Shown here one piece after another: positions 27,669 through 36,385 of a DNA stretch of 41,008 nt. Source of the stretch: Schlesneria paludicola DSM 18645 (GTDB taxonomy: Bacteria > Planctomycetota > Planctomycetia > Planctomycetales > Planctomycetaceae); NCBI GenBank assembly GCA_945869955.1, contig CAMBQP010000024.1, positions 1 through 41,008 of the forward strand. The letters are read 5' to 3'. The stretch's first letter is position 1. Each line of letters starts with the position of its first letter. Position numbers and translations under genes: made by a program. Under the pieces are notes generated by a model. It did no database searches. It was not told the origin of the DNA and saw only the letters and a program-made list of their open reading frames with translations.

Positions 27669-29149
27669 TGAAGTCATATTACCAATATTTATCCCTTGTG
27701 AACGTGGTATTGATCTCGCTGCTCGGCAGCATGACTTCGTCGCGAGCGGCCGAGGGACAACCGCCGAATATCGTCTGGATCATTGTCGACGATATGTCGG
27801 CCCATTTTTCTGCTTACGGTGAAACTCGCATAAAGACGCCCCATGTTGATCGTCTCGCACGAGAAGGGACACTGTTTCGAAAAGCCTTCGTGACCGCTCC
27901 GGTTTGTTCTGCCTGTCGATCAGCCTTGATTACCGGGATGTATCAGACCTCAATTGGAGCTCATCACCACCGCAGCGGCCGGGGGACGGAAAAGATTCAT
28001 TTACCTGTGGGGGTGGAACCAATCCCGGCGCGATTTCAACGAGCGGGGTATTATACGGCGATCGGCGGCCCGCTTGCCAAGGGGGATAAACTTGCCAAAA
28101 CGGACTACAATTTTGAATGGAATCCAGGAATTTATGCGGCCAATGACTGGTCAGGGCGTCAGCCGGGTCAACCATTCTTCATGCAGGTCCACTTGCACGG
28201 CGGAAAATATCGAGAAGGAAAAAACTGGTCCGAGACCGTTCGAGTCGCATTAGGTACCGCCACCTCGCCCGCTGTCGTGCAGCTGCCACCGTACTATCCG
28301 GATGATCAGGTGCTGCGTGAGGATTGGGCTCAATATCTCGATGCTGTTCGTTACACGGATCAGCAAGTCGGTCAGGTGATGGATCGACTCGAAAGCGAAG
28401 GTCTGCTGGATCAGACCGCAGTGTTTTTTACCACGGATCATGGGATCAGTCATGCCCGTGGCAAACAATTTTTGTACGATGAGGGGATCCATGTCCCTTT
28501 AATTATTCGTGGGCCTGGAATTCCGAGTGGCGTGATTCGCGAGGATCTCGTCCAGCAAATCGATCTGGCTGCGACGTCCCTGGCACTGGCAGGAATTGCG
28601 ATCCCCGAGACGATGCAGGGCCACGACCTCTTCCAGTCCGGCGATTTGCCTCGAGAGGCCGTCTTCTCGGCCCGTGATCGCTGTGATGAAACGGTCGAGC
28701 ATCTCCGCAGCGTTCGGACTGCGACGTACAAATACATTCGCAATGGCTATCCGCATCGACCTCACCTGCAACCGAATGCCTATAAGGACGGAAAACCGAT
28801 TGTCCAGCGCCTTCGTGAACTGCAAGCGCAACAGCAGTTGAATCCGCTCCAGGAACAGATACTGTTTGCGCAGAGTCGCCCTGAGGAAGAACTGTACGAC
28901 CTGCGGGTTGATCCCCATGAAATCCAAAACCTGGCCGAGGAACCCGCTCATCAGGCAACCTTGCTCGAAATGCGAAAACGACTCGATCGCTGGATGATCG
29001 AAACCAATGACCAAGGCCGTCACCCCGAATCGCTCGCCCGATACGATAGTGACATGCAGGTTTATCTCGACAGCAAAAACACGCAATTGAACGCAATTCT
29101 GCAGCAGAACATCGCGCAGATGAAACAATGGGCGGCTGAGGGAAAATAA
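27668..29149 (+). CDS. exported type I (formylglycine) sulfatase
   Basis: 493 residues with a signal peptide (segment LVNVVLISLLGSMTSSRAA) and the alkaline-phosphatase-like sulfatase fold: PPNIVWIIVDDM at 32-43 (metal Asp pair) and the active site C80-S-A-C-R84 (C-x-A-x-R), whose Cys must be turned to formylglycine by an FGE enzyme. FTTDHG and the KxFLYDEGIHVPLIIRGPG segment complete the metal site. It removes sulfate esters, likely from sulfated polysaccharides, outside the cytoplasm. Sulfatases are numerous in Planctomycetota. The start ATG overlaps the thiE stop by one base. No FGE gene is in the window. Substrate unknown. Confidence 0.92.
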   Translation: MKSYYQYLSLVNVVLISLLGSMTSSRAAEGQPPNIVWIIVDDMSAHFSAYGETRIKTPHVDRLAREGTLFRKAFVTAPVCSACRSALITGMYQTSIGAHHHRSGRGTEKIHLPVGVEPIPARFQRAGYYTAIGGPLAKGDKLAKTDYNFEWNPGIYAANDWSGRQPGQPFFMQVHLHGGKYREGKNWSETVRVALGTATSPAVVQLPPYYPDDQVLREDWAQYLDAVRYTDQQVGQVMDRLESEGLLDQTAVFFTTDHGISHARGKQFLYDEGIHVPLIIRGPGIPSGVIREDLVQQIDLAATSLALAGIAIPETMQGHDLFQSGDLPREAVFSARDRCDETVEHLRSVRTATYKYIRNGYPHRPHLQPNAYKDGKPIVQRLRELQAQQQLNPLQEQILFAQSRPEEELYDLRVDPHEIQNLAEEPAHQATLLEMRKRLDRWMIETNDQGRHPESLARYDSDMQVYLDSKNTQLNAILQQNIAQMKQWAAEGK

Positions 29150-29320
29150 AAAGGGACTGAAACTCGACCGCGGGTCCTTCTGATGCCATTATGGGTGACT
29201 TGCCGATAACGGGAAGGGTGACACGAAGGCGAAATGGCCTTTGGGGGCCGGATCCTTTCCTGAAACGCGATTACCTCGGCAAGAATGACCGGTCATCAGT
29301 TACCAAGAGGCAGCCAGCAT

Positions 29321-30805
29321 ATGCGGATCGTCATCACCAGTTCCGAAGTGGTCCCGTTTTCGAAAACGGGTGGACTTGCGGACGTTGCCGCTGCGTTACC
29401 CAAAGCCTTGTCGCTGGTGGGGCACGAAGTTTCCGTCATCGCGCCGTATTACCCACAGATTCTGCAGCAATATCGGGGTACGCTTCCTGCGATCGAGTCG
29501 ACTGGGTTATCCGTTTATGTCAGCGTGGGGCCCAAACAGGTTGAAGGCCGAATTTTGCGTTCGGTTTTGCCCGGCTCGAACGTTCAGGTTTACCTGATCG
29601 ATCAACCCATTTACTTTGACCGGTCCGGGCTGTACGTCGAGAATGATCAGGACTTTCGGGATAACAGCGAGCGATTTATTTTCTTCAGTCGGGCGGTGAT
29701 GGAAGCGACCCGAGTTCTGGGTCTGAATCCTGACATTCTCCATGCCAACGACTGGCAAACGGGACTGGTCCCGGCACTAACTCAGATTGAATACCGGGGG
29801 AAACCTGGTTTTGCGCAGACGGCCAGCGTTTTTACGATTCATAACATGGCCTTCCAGGGGCAGTTCTGGCATTGGGATATGCTGCTCACGGGACTCGACT
29901 GGAAGTATTTTAACTGGCGACAGATGGAATGTTACGGCCACTTGAATCTGCTGAAGACAGGAATCTCGTTCGCGGACATGGTGACCACCGTCAGTCCCAG
30001 CTATTCGCGAGAAATTCAAACACCAGAATTCGGCTGTGGGCTGAGCGGGGCGTTATCGTCCCGGCATGATGATTTGTTTGGGATCCTGAATGGGGTCGAC
30101 ACCGAAATCTGGAATCCGGCTACCGATCCGACTCTGGCCCGGAATTACTCGATCACCTCACGTGAGGAGGGTAAGCGCGCCTGCAAGGTCGCATTACAGC
30201 AGCGGATGGGTCTCCCCGTGCGACCTGAGGTGATGCTGATTGGCAGCATTTCCCGGATGACACATCAGAAGGGCTTTCAATTGCTGGAACAATGTTCCGG
30301 GATGTTGCTGGATCAAGAGATCCAACTGATTTTCCTGGGATCGGGCGAGCTTCGATTTGAAGAAATGCTGAAGAAAATGGCTCACGATCACCCGACAAAA
30401 GTGGCCACCACGATTGGATATGACGAACCCTTATCGCATCAGATCGAAGCAGGAGCCGACGCCTTTTTGATGCCGAGTGAATTCGAGCCATGTGGTTTGA
30501 ATCAAATGTACAGTCTGATTTACGGCACGGTCCCCATTGTTCGCGCCGTCGGGGGTCTGGCAGATACAGTGGTGGACGCCAGCGAAGAAAATTTGGCTCA
30601 TCGTTCGGCCAATGGTTTTTCGTTTCGCGAATTTCGCAGTGACGTGCTGTTCTGGAATATTTGCCGGGCGCGGGCCATGTTTGCCGATAAGCTCAAGTGG
30701 AGCCAGCTACAACAAACGGGGATGGGACAAGATTTGTCCTGGAAGCACAGCGCCAACCAGTACCTGCAGGTCTACGAACGGGCAATCCACAAACAGTCGG
30801 TTTGA
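29321..30805 (+). CDS. glgA: glycogen/starch synthase (GT5)
   Basis: 494 residues of the GT5 family. The N-terminus MRIVITSSEVVPFSKTGGLA carries the KTGGL motif (15-19), the ADP-glucose contact. HANDWQTGLVP, IHNMAFQG and the C-terminal FLMPSEFEPCGLNQMYSLIYGTVPIVRAVGGL (with E-x7-E retaining-GT acid pair) are all present. It extends alpha-1,4-glucan chains from ADP-glucose (or UDP-glucose). The ATG at 29321 is preferred, with agagg ten bases upstream. The frame could extend to 29285. A GalT-like enzyme starts 59 bp downstream and is probably co-transcribed. No glgB, glgC or glgP is in the window. Confidence 0.94.
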   Translation: MRIVITSSEVVPFSKTGGLADVAAALPKALSLVGHEVSVIAPYYPQILQQYRGTLPAIESTGLSVYVSVGPKQVEGRILRSVLPGSNVQVYLIDQPIYFDRSGLYVENDQDFRDNSERFIFFSRAVMEATRVLGLNPDILHANDWQTGLVPALTQIEYRGKPGFAQTASVFTIHNMAFQGQFWHWDMLLTGLDWKYFNWRQMECYGHLNLLKTGISFADMVTTVSPSYSREIQTPEFGCGLSGALSSRHDDLFGILNGVDTEIWNPATDPTLARNYSITSREEGKRACKVALQQRMGLPVRPEVMLIGSISRMTHQKGFQLLEQCSGMLLDQEIQLIFLGSGELRFEEMLKKMAHDHPTKVATTIGYDEPLSHQIEAGADAFLMPSEFEPCGLNQMYSLIYGTVPIVRAVGGLADTVVDASEENLAHRSANGFSFREFRSDVLFWNICRARAMFADKLKWSQLQQTGMGQDLSWKHSANQYLQVYERAIHKQSV

Positions 30806-30864
30806 GCGTTAAAAACGGTGACCGAGACGTAAGTCGTGAGACGCAATACCGAGATCTGAAAACG

Positions 30865-31902
30865 ATGCCTGAACTTCGCCTTGATCCGCTGCTCCAACGC
30901 TGGGTGGTGATTGCACCAGAACGCGCCAAGCGGCCGATGGAATTACACCAGGAAGGGAGACTCAACGAGGTCGGCTTTGATCCGTTTGCCGAAGGGAACG
31001 AAGCCCACACCCCTCCCGAGACCTTCGCCGTGCGAAATCCCGGCTCAGCACCGAATGGCCCTGGCTGGCGAGTCCGTGTGGTTCCGAACCGATACCCCGC
31101 GCTGCAGTTCGAAGATTCTCTCAAACCACCAGATGATCTCTTCGATCAACGATCAGAAAACCCCTTCTACCAGCAGCAAAGTGGCTGGGGTGTGCATGAA
31201 GTGATCATTGAATGCCCACACAACGAAGCGTCTCTTTGCCGGCTGAGTCGCGAAAATTTTTGCGAGATTATCGAAGCCTATCAGCAACGTTTACTGATGC
31301 TGAAACAAGACCCGCGTCTGGTGCATGTCACGATTTTCAAAAATAGCGGTTGGCAAGCCGGGGCCTCGGTGCGACATACGCATTCGCAACTGATTGCGAC
31401 GCCAGTCATTCCGATGACCGTGAACCAGGAAATCGAAGGGGGGGAACGGTACTTTCGGCAGCAGGGGCAATCGCTGTTTCACGAGTTGGTACGACAAGAG
31501 ACGGCGACGGGCTCAAGAATCGTGTTGGAAACCCATGATTTCCTCGTCTTTTGTCCTTACGCCAGCCGCTTTCCGTTTGAAACCTGCATTCTGCCCAAGC
31601 AGCAAAAGAGCCACTTTGAAATGGTTTCCCCGGCAGAAAAAGAAGAATTGGGTGGGGTTTTCAAGAACGTGCTGCAGAGACTGGAACGAGTCTTGAGCAA
31701 CCCCGCCTACAATTATGTGATCCATACCGCCCCGTTCACGGCACCCGAGTTACCCCATTTTCGCTGGCATATCGAAATCCTGCCACGAATCACGGGGGTC
31801 GCCGGTTTCGAATGGGGGAGTGGATTATTCATCAATCCCGTTCCCCCTGAGGAGGCCGCGCAGAGACTGCGGGATTCCATTTCCCATGGCGCGACTCAAT
31901 AG
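30865..31902 (+). CDS. galT: galactose-1-phosphate uridylyltransferase-like enzyme (GalT/ADP-glucose phosphorylase group)
   Basis: 345 residues of the HIT-superfamily GalT fold: RWVVIAPERAKRP at 12-24, GWRVRVVPNRYPAL, HEVIIECPHNE and the active site ASVRHTHSQLIAT with H171-T-H173-S-Q175. Classical GalT has H-P-H-G-Q. The H-x-H-S-Q variant occurs in the branch that includes plant ADP-glucose phosphorylase. Such enzymes transfer a nucleotidyl group through a covalent histidine intermediate. Next to glgA, a role with ADP-glucose or UDP-glucose in glycogen metabolism is plausible, but so is Leloir-type galactose use. The ATG at 30865 is chosen, since upstream frame overlaps glgA. The stop lies in a 15-16-bp duplication shared with the convergent rhodanese. 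Confidence 0.85.
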   Translation: MPELRLDPLLQRWVVIAPERAKRPMELHQEGRLNEVGFDPFAEGNEAHTPPETFAVRNPGSAPNGPGWRVRVVPNRYPALQFEDSLKPPDDLFDQRSENPFYQQQSGWGVHEVIIECPHNEASLCRLSRENFCEIIEAYQQRLLMLKQDPRLVHVTIFKNSGWQAGASVRHTHSQLIATPVIPMTVNQEIEGGERYFRQQGQSLFHELVRQETATGSRIVLETHDFLVFCPYASRFPFETCILPKQQKSHFEMVSPAEKEELGGVFKNVLQRLERVLSNPAYNYVIHTAPFTAPELPHFRWHIEILPRITGVAGFEWGSGLFINPVPPEEAAQRLRDSISHGATQ

Positions 31903-31926
31903 TGGGAACATCAATAGCGGGGAACA
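31896..31926. repeat. 15/16-bp tandem duplication carrying both stop codons
   Basis: tcaatagtgggaaca (31896-31910) and tcaatagcggggaaca (31911-31926). The tag of the first copy is the galT-like gene stop. The tca of the second copy is the stop of the convergent rhodanese gene on the minus strand. Confidence 0.8.
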
Positions 31927-32243
31927 GCCGGGTCAATTTGCTGAGACCAATCGTCAATTCCCCCGGCCATATTGGTCACCGCACTGAATCCCTGTTGTCG
32001 CAACCAATTGGTCACCCTCAAGCTACGACCGCCATGATGACAGTGCACCACGATGGGGGTCTCTCGATAGGGTTCCAGTTCGCTCACCCGTTGCGAGAGC
32101 GCGCTCATGGGAATCAGCGTTGTTCCGTCGATGTGGCAAGTCAGATGTTCATCAGCCTCGCGACAGTCAAGAAACAGGAAGGTTTTTCCGGCATCGATCC
32201 AAGACTTGACGGCACGACAATCGATTTCCAGTGGAGCGGTCAT
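31911..32243 (-). CDS. single-domain rhodanese
   Basis: 110 residues, one complete rhodanese domain: FLFLDCREADEH (CH2A motif region), then the active-site loop HCHHGGRS with C68, and GFSAVTNMAGGIDDW. The six-residue loop (C-H-H-G-G-R) is typical of GlpE-type sulfurtransferases, which carry sulfur as a persulfide on the Cys, probably in the cytoplasm since no signal peptide is present. It lies 11 bp downstream of a 69-residue gene, probably co-transcribed. Confidence 0.9.
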   Translation of the reverse strand: MTAPLEIDCRAVKSWIDAGKTFLFLDCREADEHLTCHIDGTTLIPMSALSQRVSELEPYRETPIVVHCHHGGRSLRVTNWLRQQGFSAVTNMAGGIDDWSQQIDPAVPRY

Positions 32244-32254
32244 CGAGGTCCCTT

Positions 32255-32464
32255 TTAGCGAGCAATTTGTTCACGGGCGAACTGTCGAGCCATTTTATAA
32301 GCGTGCCGGAGCGCAAAAATTCGCGTTTCCATCTGTTCTTCTGTGTAATACTTTCCAATGTCACTGGCTGGTAAGCCGGCGATCGAAATCATCAACGGCA
32401 TCAGATCCAGAAATTCACGATAACGACGCTGTTGTTCGGCAACCGAGGGATCGACAGTTGACAT
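32255..32464 (-). CDS. small conserved-looking protein, function unknown
   Basis: 69 residues beginning MSTVDPSVAEQQRRYREFLD. The start is supported by aggag eight bases upstream and the composition is balanced. Helical throughout, with a hydrophobic middle (LMPLMISIAGLPASDIG) and a basic amphipathic end (FALRHAYKMARQFAREQIAR). I do not recognise a family. The 11-bp gap to the rhodanese gene suggests shared expression. An in-frame extension to 32599 has no support. Confidence 0.65.
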   Translation of the reverse strand: MSTVDPSVAEQQRRYREFLDLMPLMISIAGLPASDIGKYYTEEQMETRIFALRHAYKMARQFAREQIAR

Positions 32465-32647
32465 AAAACGGCTCCTGAAAAATCGACTTCGTGCAGAAGA
32501 AAAGTCGGTTTTGTTTTTTTGGCGAAGACAAGACCCAATTTTTATGGTGCAGGCGAGACAACATTCCACCCTCGTCAGCGACGGGTCTCCGATTGACAAA
32601 TAAATCGAATGGCCAAGGGATGTCGAGTTTGATTTTTTGATCAGAAA

Positions 32648-33595
32648 TCAAGTCCGGCGATTCATATATTGTTTGATGATGTCTGCGGCCGTATTGGAAG
32701 GCTTTTCCTCTTTTTTCGCCCCACCGGCAGCTCCACCTTGCGGTGGTGTCGGCAATTTTGCCCCGGTTTCCTCGGGATTCGGCAACTTCACCGCGAGGAC
32801 CTCGGTCGTCTCAACCTCTGCCTCCACTTGAGCTTCGACAGGGGCAGGAACTGCCATCCCTGGATAACCCTGCTGCATCGGCATCATCTGCGGATAGGCC
32901 ATAGGATACCCCATTGGCGGTGCGTATCCAGGCATCTGCCCATAACCCGAAGGATATTGCGGATACTGCGGCGGTGCAAAGCCACCTGGCATGGGATAGC
33001 CAGAGGGAGGCATCTGCTGAGGATAACCCTGAGGATAACCCTGTGGGTAACCTGCAGGATACCCCTGCATCGGCTGCAGCGGATATTGCGGAGGGATACT
33101 TCCACTCAGGATCGCGGTATCGGGAGGAGCTTGAGGTGGGCCTTGCAGAGGATCGGAATACGCGGCCAACTCGTAACTTGTTTCGACTTCGTTCGTCTGA
33201 GGCGAGATCTCGATGGTGGAATAATTGGCATCATTCTCGGTCAGAGGGAGTGCATCGATTGGTGGTTGAACCGCGGTGGCTGCGGGTTTGGCAGCTGCCT
33301 GCCGGATCACCATTTCCAGATCTAGCTTGCCAATCGTGATCCGATCACCAGACTTTAAAATGACTTCGCCACGGAGATTACTGCCGTTGACGATGGTGCC
33401 GTTGGTACTTCCCAGATCTCTGAGACGGATCGCGTAGTCATCAATTGAAAACACACAATGATGACGACTGACGAGTTCACTGTTGGGACGAAGATGGCAA
33501 TCCTGCTCTCGTCCGACCAGGAATTTCTTGGTGTTAAGAGGAATCAGCTTTCCTTGGTGTTTTCCCCCAAGGATTTTCAACTCGGCCTGCAGCAT
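32648..33595 (-). CDS. FHA-domain protein with Pro/Gly/Tyr-rich tail
   Basis: 315 residues. The FHA domain occupies about 5-95, with the phosphothreonine-binding residues visible: G28-R29, the S43-R-H-H loop and the LGSTNGTIVNG strand (61-71). A long linker follows, of which residues 170-260 are rich in Pro, Gly, Tyr, Gln and Met (repeats such as GYPQGYPQGYPQQ). The C-terminus NTAADIIKQYMNRRT is a short helix that may be a docking motif. FHA domains read Ser/Thr kinase signals, common in Planctomycetes. No kinase gene is in the window. The linker looks prone to condensates or surface contact, which is inference. Ribosome-binding site aaggga at about ten bases. Confidence 0.88.
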   Translation of the reverse strand: MLQAELKILGGKHQGKLIPLNTKKFLVGREQDCHLRPNSELVSRHHCVFSIDDYAIRLRDLGSTNGTIVNGSNLRGEVILKSGDRITIGKLDLEMVIRQAAAKPAATAVQPPIDALPLTENDANYSTIEISPQTNEVETSYELAAYSDPLQGPPQAPPDTAILSGSIPPQYPLQPMQGYPAGYPQGYPQGYPQQMPPSGYPMPGGFAPPQYPQYPSGYGQMPGYAPPMGYPMAYPQMMPMQQGYPGMAVPAPVEAQVEAEVETTEVLAVKLPNPEETGAKLPTPPQGGAAGGAKKEEKPSNTAADIIKQYMNRRT

Positions 33596-33868
33596 AAGTC
33601 AGGCACTCCCTTGATCTATTTTGTTGAGGTTCAGGTCGAGGTGAACGAACGATTGAAATCCCAAAACAATTGACTATTTTCGTAGGCACTGGCGAACGAA
33701 ACCCCGATGACTTGCCTACAGTCGGTACATGTCGTTCATGGAGGATTATATCCATCCGAATAAAAATGACATCAAGCCGTCGGACCAAATTCCAACATGA
33801 ATCATCCCGTTACGCTACCACTGAACATTCAGACTGTCAACGAGTGAATCCCGGCAACAGCCTCACTT

Positions 33869-34606
33869 TTAACGGATTTGAACATGGGAATCGTTTTGTT
33901 CCATCAATTGTTGAGCAATTTCCCGCTCTTGATCGCTGAGTTCCCCGACATCCCACGATTCTGAAAGAGTTTTTGCCAGCCGCCCCCCCAAACTTTGGGC
34001 AAAATCTTTCGGGATTTTCAGCATACAGAGGTCAGCGAACCCCGAAATCTGTTTTGCCACTGACGAGCTCCTTTGAATTAAGCTGCCGTGCTGCAAGATT
34101 GCTCCGCGTCGACGTCTTTGGGCACTGCCAAGAATCTTGCAACCCGCCAAAACCAGATCATGCTCATCCTGCCGCTGAAAGCACAACAGCGGTTCCTCTG
34201 CTTTCTTCACGGTCTGGCCTCGAAATGAAACCGCAGCGCCGAGTTCTTGCAGCCCCTCGACCAGCGATTGATGCACGATGTCATACAACTCTGGCGGCTT
34301 CAGGAATAACCGTTGAGAGGCTGGCAACGCGAGGCTGTAGGTGAGTTCATCATCATGGATGATGGCCCCACCTCCGGAAAGTCGCCGCACGACGGGCAAT
34401 CGAGAAAGGACCGGGTCGTTCGACAAATCCGCAGACTTCTGAAAATACCCCAGCGAGACCGTTGCCTCTTCCCACTGATACCACCGCAATGTCGCCACAT
34501 TCGCCGAAATGGCCGTCTCGAGCAAAACCTCATCGACCGCCATATTCCAGGCCCCCGAACAGGGGGCCGTTTCAATGATCAGGCGCAAGTGCTGAAGCTG
34601 TGACAT
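33869..34606 (-). CDS. octanoyltransferase LipM-like / lipoate-protein ligase family
   Basis: 245 residues of the BPL/LplA/LipB fold. The RRLSGGGAIIHDDELTYS stretch (74-91) is the lipoyl/octanoyl binding loop. K157 in LAGCKILGSAQ is the conserved lysine, followed by RRRRGAILQHGS. Cys142 in LLCFQRQDEHDLV aligns with the acyl-enzyme cysteine of LipM, so octanoyl transfer from ACP to lipoyl domains is more likely than ATP-dependent ligation. No adenylation-type C-terminal domain (lipoate_A C-term) is seen, fitting LipM. The start is uncertain between ATG 34606 and ATG 34618, since both lack a good ribosome-binding site. Confidence 0.82.
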   Translation of the reverse strand: MSQLQHLRLIIETAPCSGAWNMAVDEVLLETAISANVATLRWYQWEEATVSLGYFQKSADLSNDPVLSRLPVVRRLSGGGAIIHDDELTYSLALPASQRLFLKPPELYDIVHQSLVEGLQELGAAVSFRGQTVKKAEEPLLCFQRQDEHDLVLAGCKILGSAQRRRRGAILQHGSLIQRSSSVAKQISGFADLCMLKIPKDFAQSLGGRLAKTLSESWDVGELSDQEREIAQQLMEQNDSHVQIR

Positions 34607-34626
34607 CTTGCCAACCATTCTCGAAA

Positions 34627-34654
34627 GTGATCGAGCCAATGTGATCGAGCCAAA
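34627..34654. repeat. 14-bp tandem duplication upstream of lipM-like gene
   Basis: gtgatcgagccaat followed by gtgatcgagccaaa, nine bases upstream of the earlier possible start codon (34618). Confidence 0.8.
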
Positions 34655-34768
34655 CTGAAACCCTCGGGAATCTCCGCAAGGGGGCAAATCTTGGAAGTCG
34701 GACTCCGAATCGCCCCCCTGTGGCTAACCTATCCACCTTCGCAGGAAGTTCAAGACACAGCAGGAACT

Positions 34769-36385
34769 TCATGATCGATCACGTCCCCGCTCTTTTTCCC
34801 GATGTTGCTTTTTCAGTTCCCGCCGCTGCTTTTTACTCAACCCTTTCATCTCATCCGCAGTCATCCCCGAATCTCGCTCAAACTGCTGATCCTCATCCAA
34901 TTCATGCGAAGATTCAGTAGCCGACTCGCCGTACTCTGCTGCAACTGCCGCGTCCCGCTCTGCTTCCCATGAGGGCTCTTCCTCTTCTTCCGCTGCTGCT
35001 GCGGCAAGGAAATGGGGTGCTGCTGGGCGTGGCGTATGAGCCTGATGAGTTTGAGTCGTTCGCCCATCCCCTTTCGACGGGGATTTCTGCCGGGAATCTC
35101 GTGGAGATTCCACGGGTTCTTCATGCCACTCGTCCTGCTCGGCTTCCGCCCCGCTTTCGTCCGATTCCTCCGGATTTTCCCATTCCGAGGCCTCATCAAC
35201 AGCCTCGTTTACCCGTTCGGAATTATCGTAGCCACTCTCGACTTCGTGCGAGGAAGACTCGTCAACAGTTTCTTCGTACCCCGATTCGGCGGACTCGTCC
35301 TCTTCGACAGGGGCCGGTTTCGGTCGAGTTCGCGTTCGCGTCGGCGTTGATGTCCGTCTGGTGGCTGGCTTTCGTTTTGGTTTGGCTGCGACTTCCTCGA
35401 CTTCCGCCTCCACCTTTTTTCGCCGTCGCTTCGGTTTGGCGGCCAACTCTGCTTCAGCATCCAGCAATGACTGCGTCTCTTTCGAAGTTTTCCATGTCCA
35501 ATTCCAATTCCGGACTCGGTAAACCAGCCACAAAAGAGCCGCCAGCGCCAGCGATGCCGCACTGCGCTGTTCGAGTTTGGGGGGATCAGGACAGACATAA
35601 GCGACGACTCTCGCGTGCAGCCACAAACCCAGAAATAACGCAAAGCTGGCGTAGAGCGGCAGAAGTTGCCGGACCGCCGCGTACCAGGCGTATGATTGCA
35701 ACTCGACCTGGTATAGCTGAACCAAGGCACAAGCCAACCAAAGTCCCCCGGCACACCGCAGCACGATCAAGCTGGATCGACCATTGCGGACATCTCGATC
35801 CAGCAGCAGCGAAATCGGCAAGCCCGCCAGACACCAAGGCAAGAGCCAGGCAACCGTTTCACCTCGCCAATTAAGCCACGGACCTTGTCCCAGGACCTCA
35901 CCAACAGTCTGCTGAAGCTGGGTGGCCGAGCAAAATGTCGCCACACCAAAGAGCCCAATTGCCCAAGGCCAGACACGATAGCGACCGGCAAAATCGAGCT
36001 TGCAACGAGATCGATACCAGCCGATCAACAGCCCCATCTGAGTCGAAAGGGCCAGCAGCAATGTTTGAATCACATTCAACAGCGGCGGGCGTGAACCCCG
36101 CAGCAAGTGCTCCGTAAAACGGTTGAGGCAAGGCAGAGAAACCAACGGAGAGACCATCGCGATGGTCAACGCAACCAGCAGTGACCCCATCACCGCCGCA
36201 TAGATCCAAATGCGCAATTCGGTTACGGGAACCCAGGGAGCCGCAGCGGCCGAAGCCACCAGCTCGGATTCAATCTCGGCTCCCTTTTCTTCGGGAGTCA
36301 CGCCATCACGACCGGTGTCGTCACCACTCACGGCGAGTCTTCGTCGCCGTCGGTCGCCTGTCGCACTCGCCCCGGCAAATTGCAT
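34769..36385 (-). CDS. membrane protein with long charged C-terminal region, function unknown
   Basis: 538 residues. The first half holds several hydrophobic segments (for example ELRIWIYAAVMGSLLVALTI near 57-76, and others to about residue 295), with Trp- and Leu-rich loops. The second half is disordered in character: basic (KPKRRRKK, TRTRTRPKPAP), then strongly acidic and Ser-rich, then Ala/Glu repeats (AAAAAEEEEE), ending with a basic tail (SKKQRRELKKQHREKERGRD). I recognise no family. The layout suggests an integral membrane protein with a cytoplasmic or periplasmic charged tail. A weak aagag precedes the ATG at 36385. Confidence 0.7.
   Translation of the reverse strand: MQFAGASATGDRRRRRLAVSGDDTGRDGVTPEEKGAEIESELVASAAAAPWVPVTELRIWIYAAVMGSLLVALTIAMVSPLVSLPCLNRFTEHLLRGSRPPLLNVIQTLLLALSTQMGLLIGWYRSRCKLDFAGRYRVWPWAIGLFGVATFCSATQLQQTVGEVLGQGPWLNWRGETVAWLLPWCLAGLPISLLLDRDVRNGRSSLIVLRCAGGLWLACALVQLYQVELQSYAWYAAVRQLLPLYASFALFLGLWLHARVVAYVCPDPPKLEQRSAASLALAALLWLVYRVRNWNWTWKTSKETQSLLDAEAELAAKPKRRRKKVEAEVEEVAAKPKRKPATRRTSTPTRTRTRPKPAPVEEDESAESGYEETVDESSSHEVESGYDNSERVNEAVDEASEWENPEESDESGAEAEQDEWHEEPVESPRDSRQKSPSKGDGRTTQTHQAHTPRPAAPHFLAAAAAEEEEEPSWEAERDAAVAAEYGESATESSHELDEDQQFERDSGMTADEMKGLSKKQRRELKKQHREKERGRDRS

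Noticed and set aside
29150-29320. Weak inverted pair (aaggga ... gggtcctt) after the sulfatase gene as a terminator
   Set aside because: The stem is short and imperfect, and no T tract follows on the plus strand.
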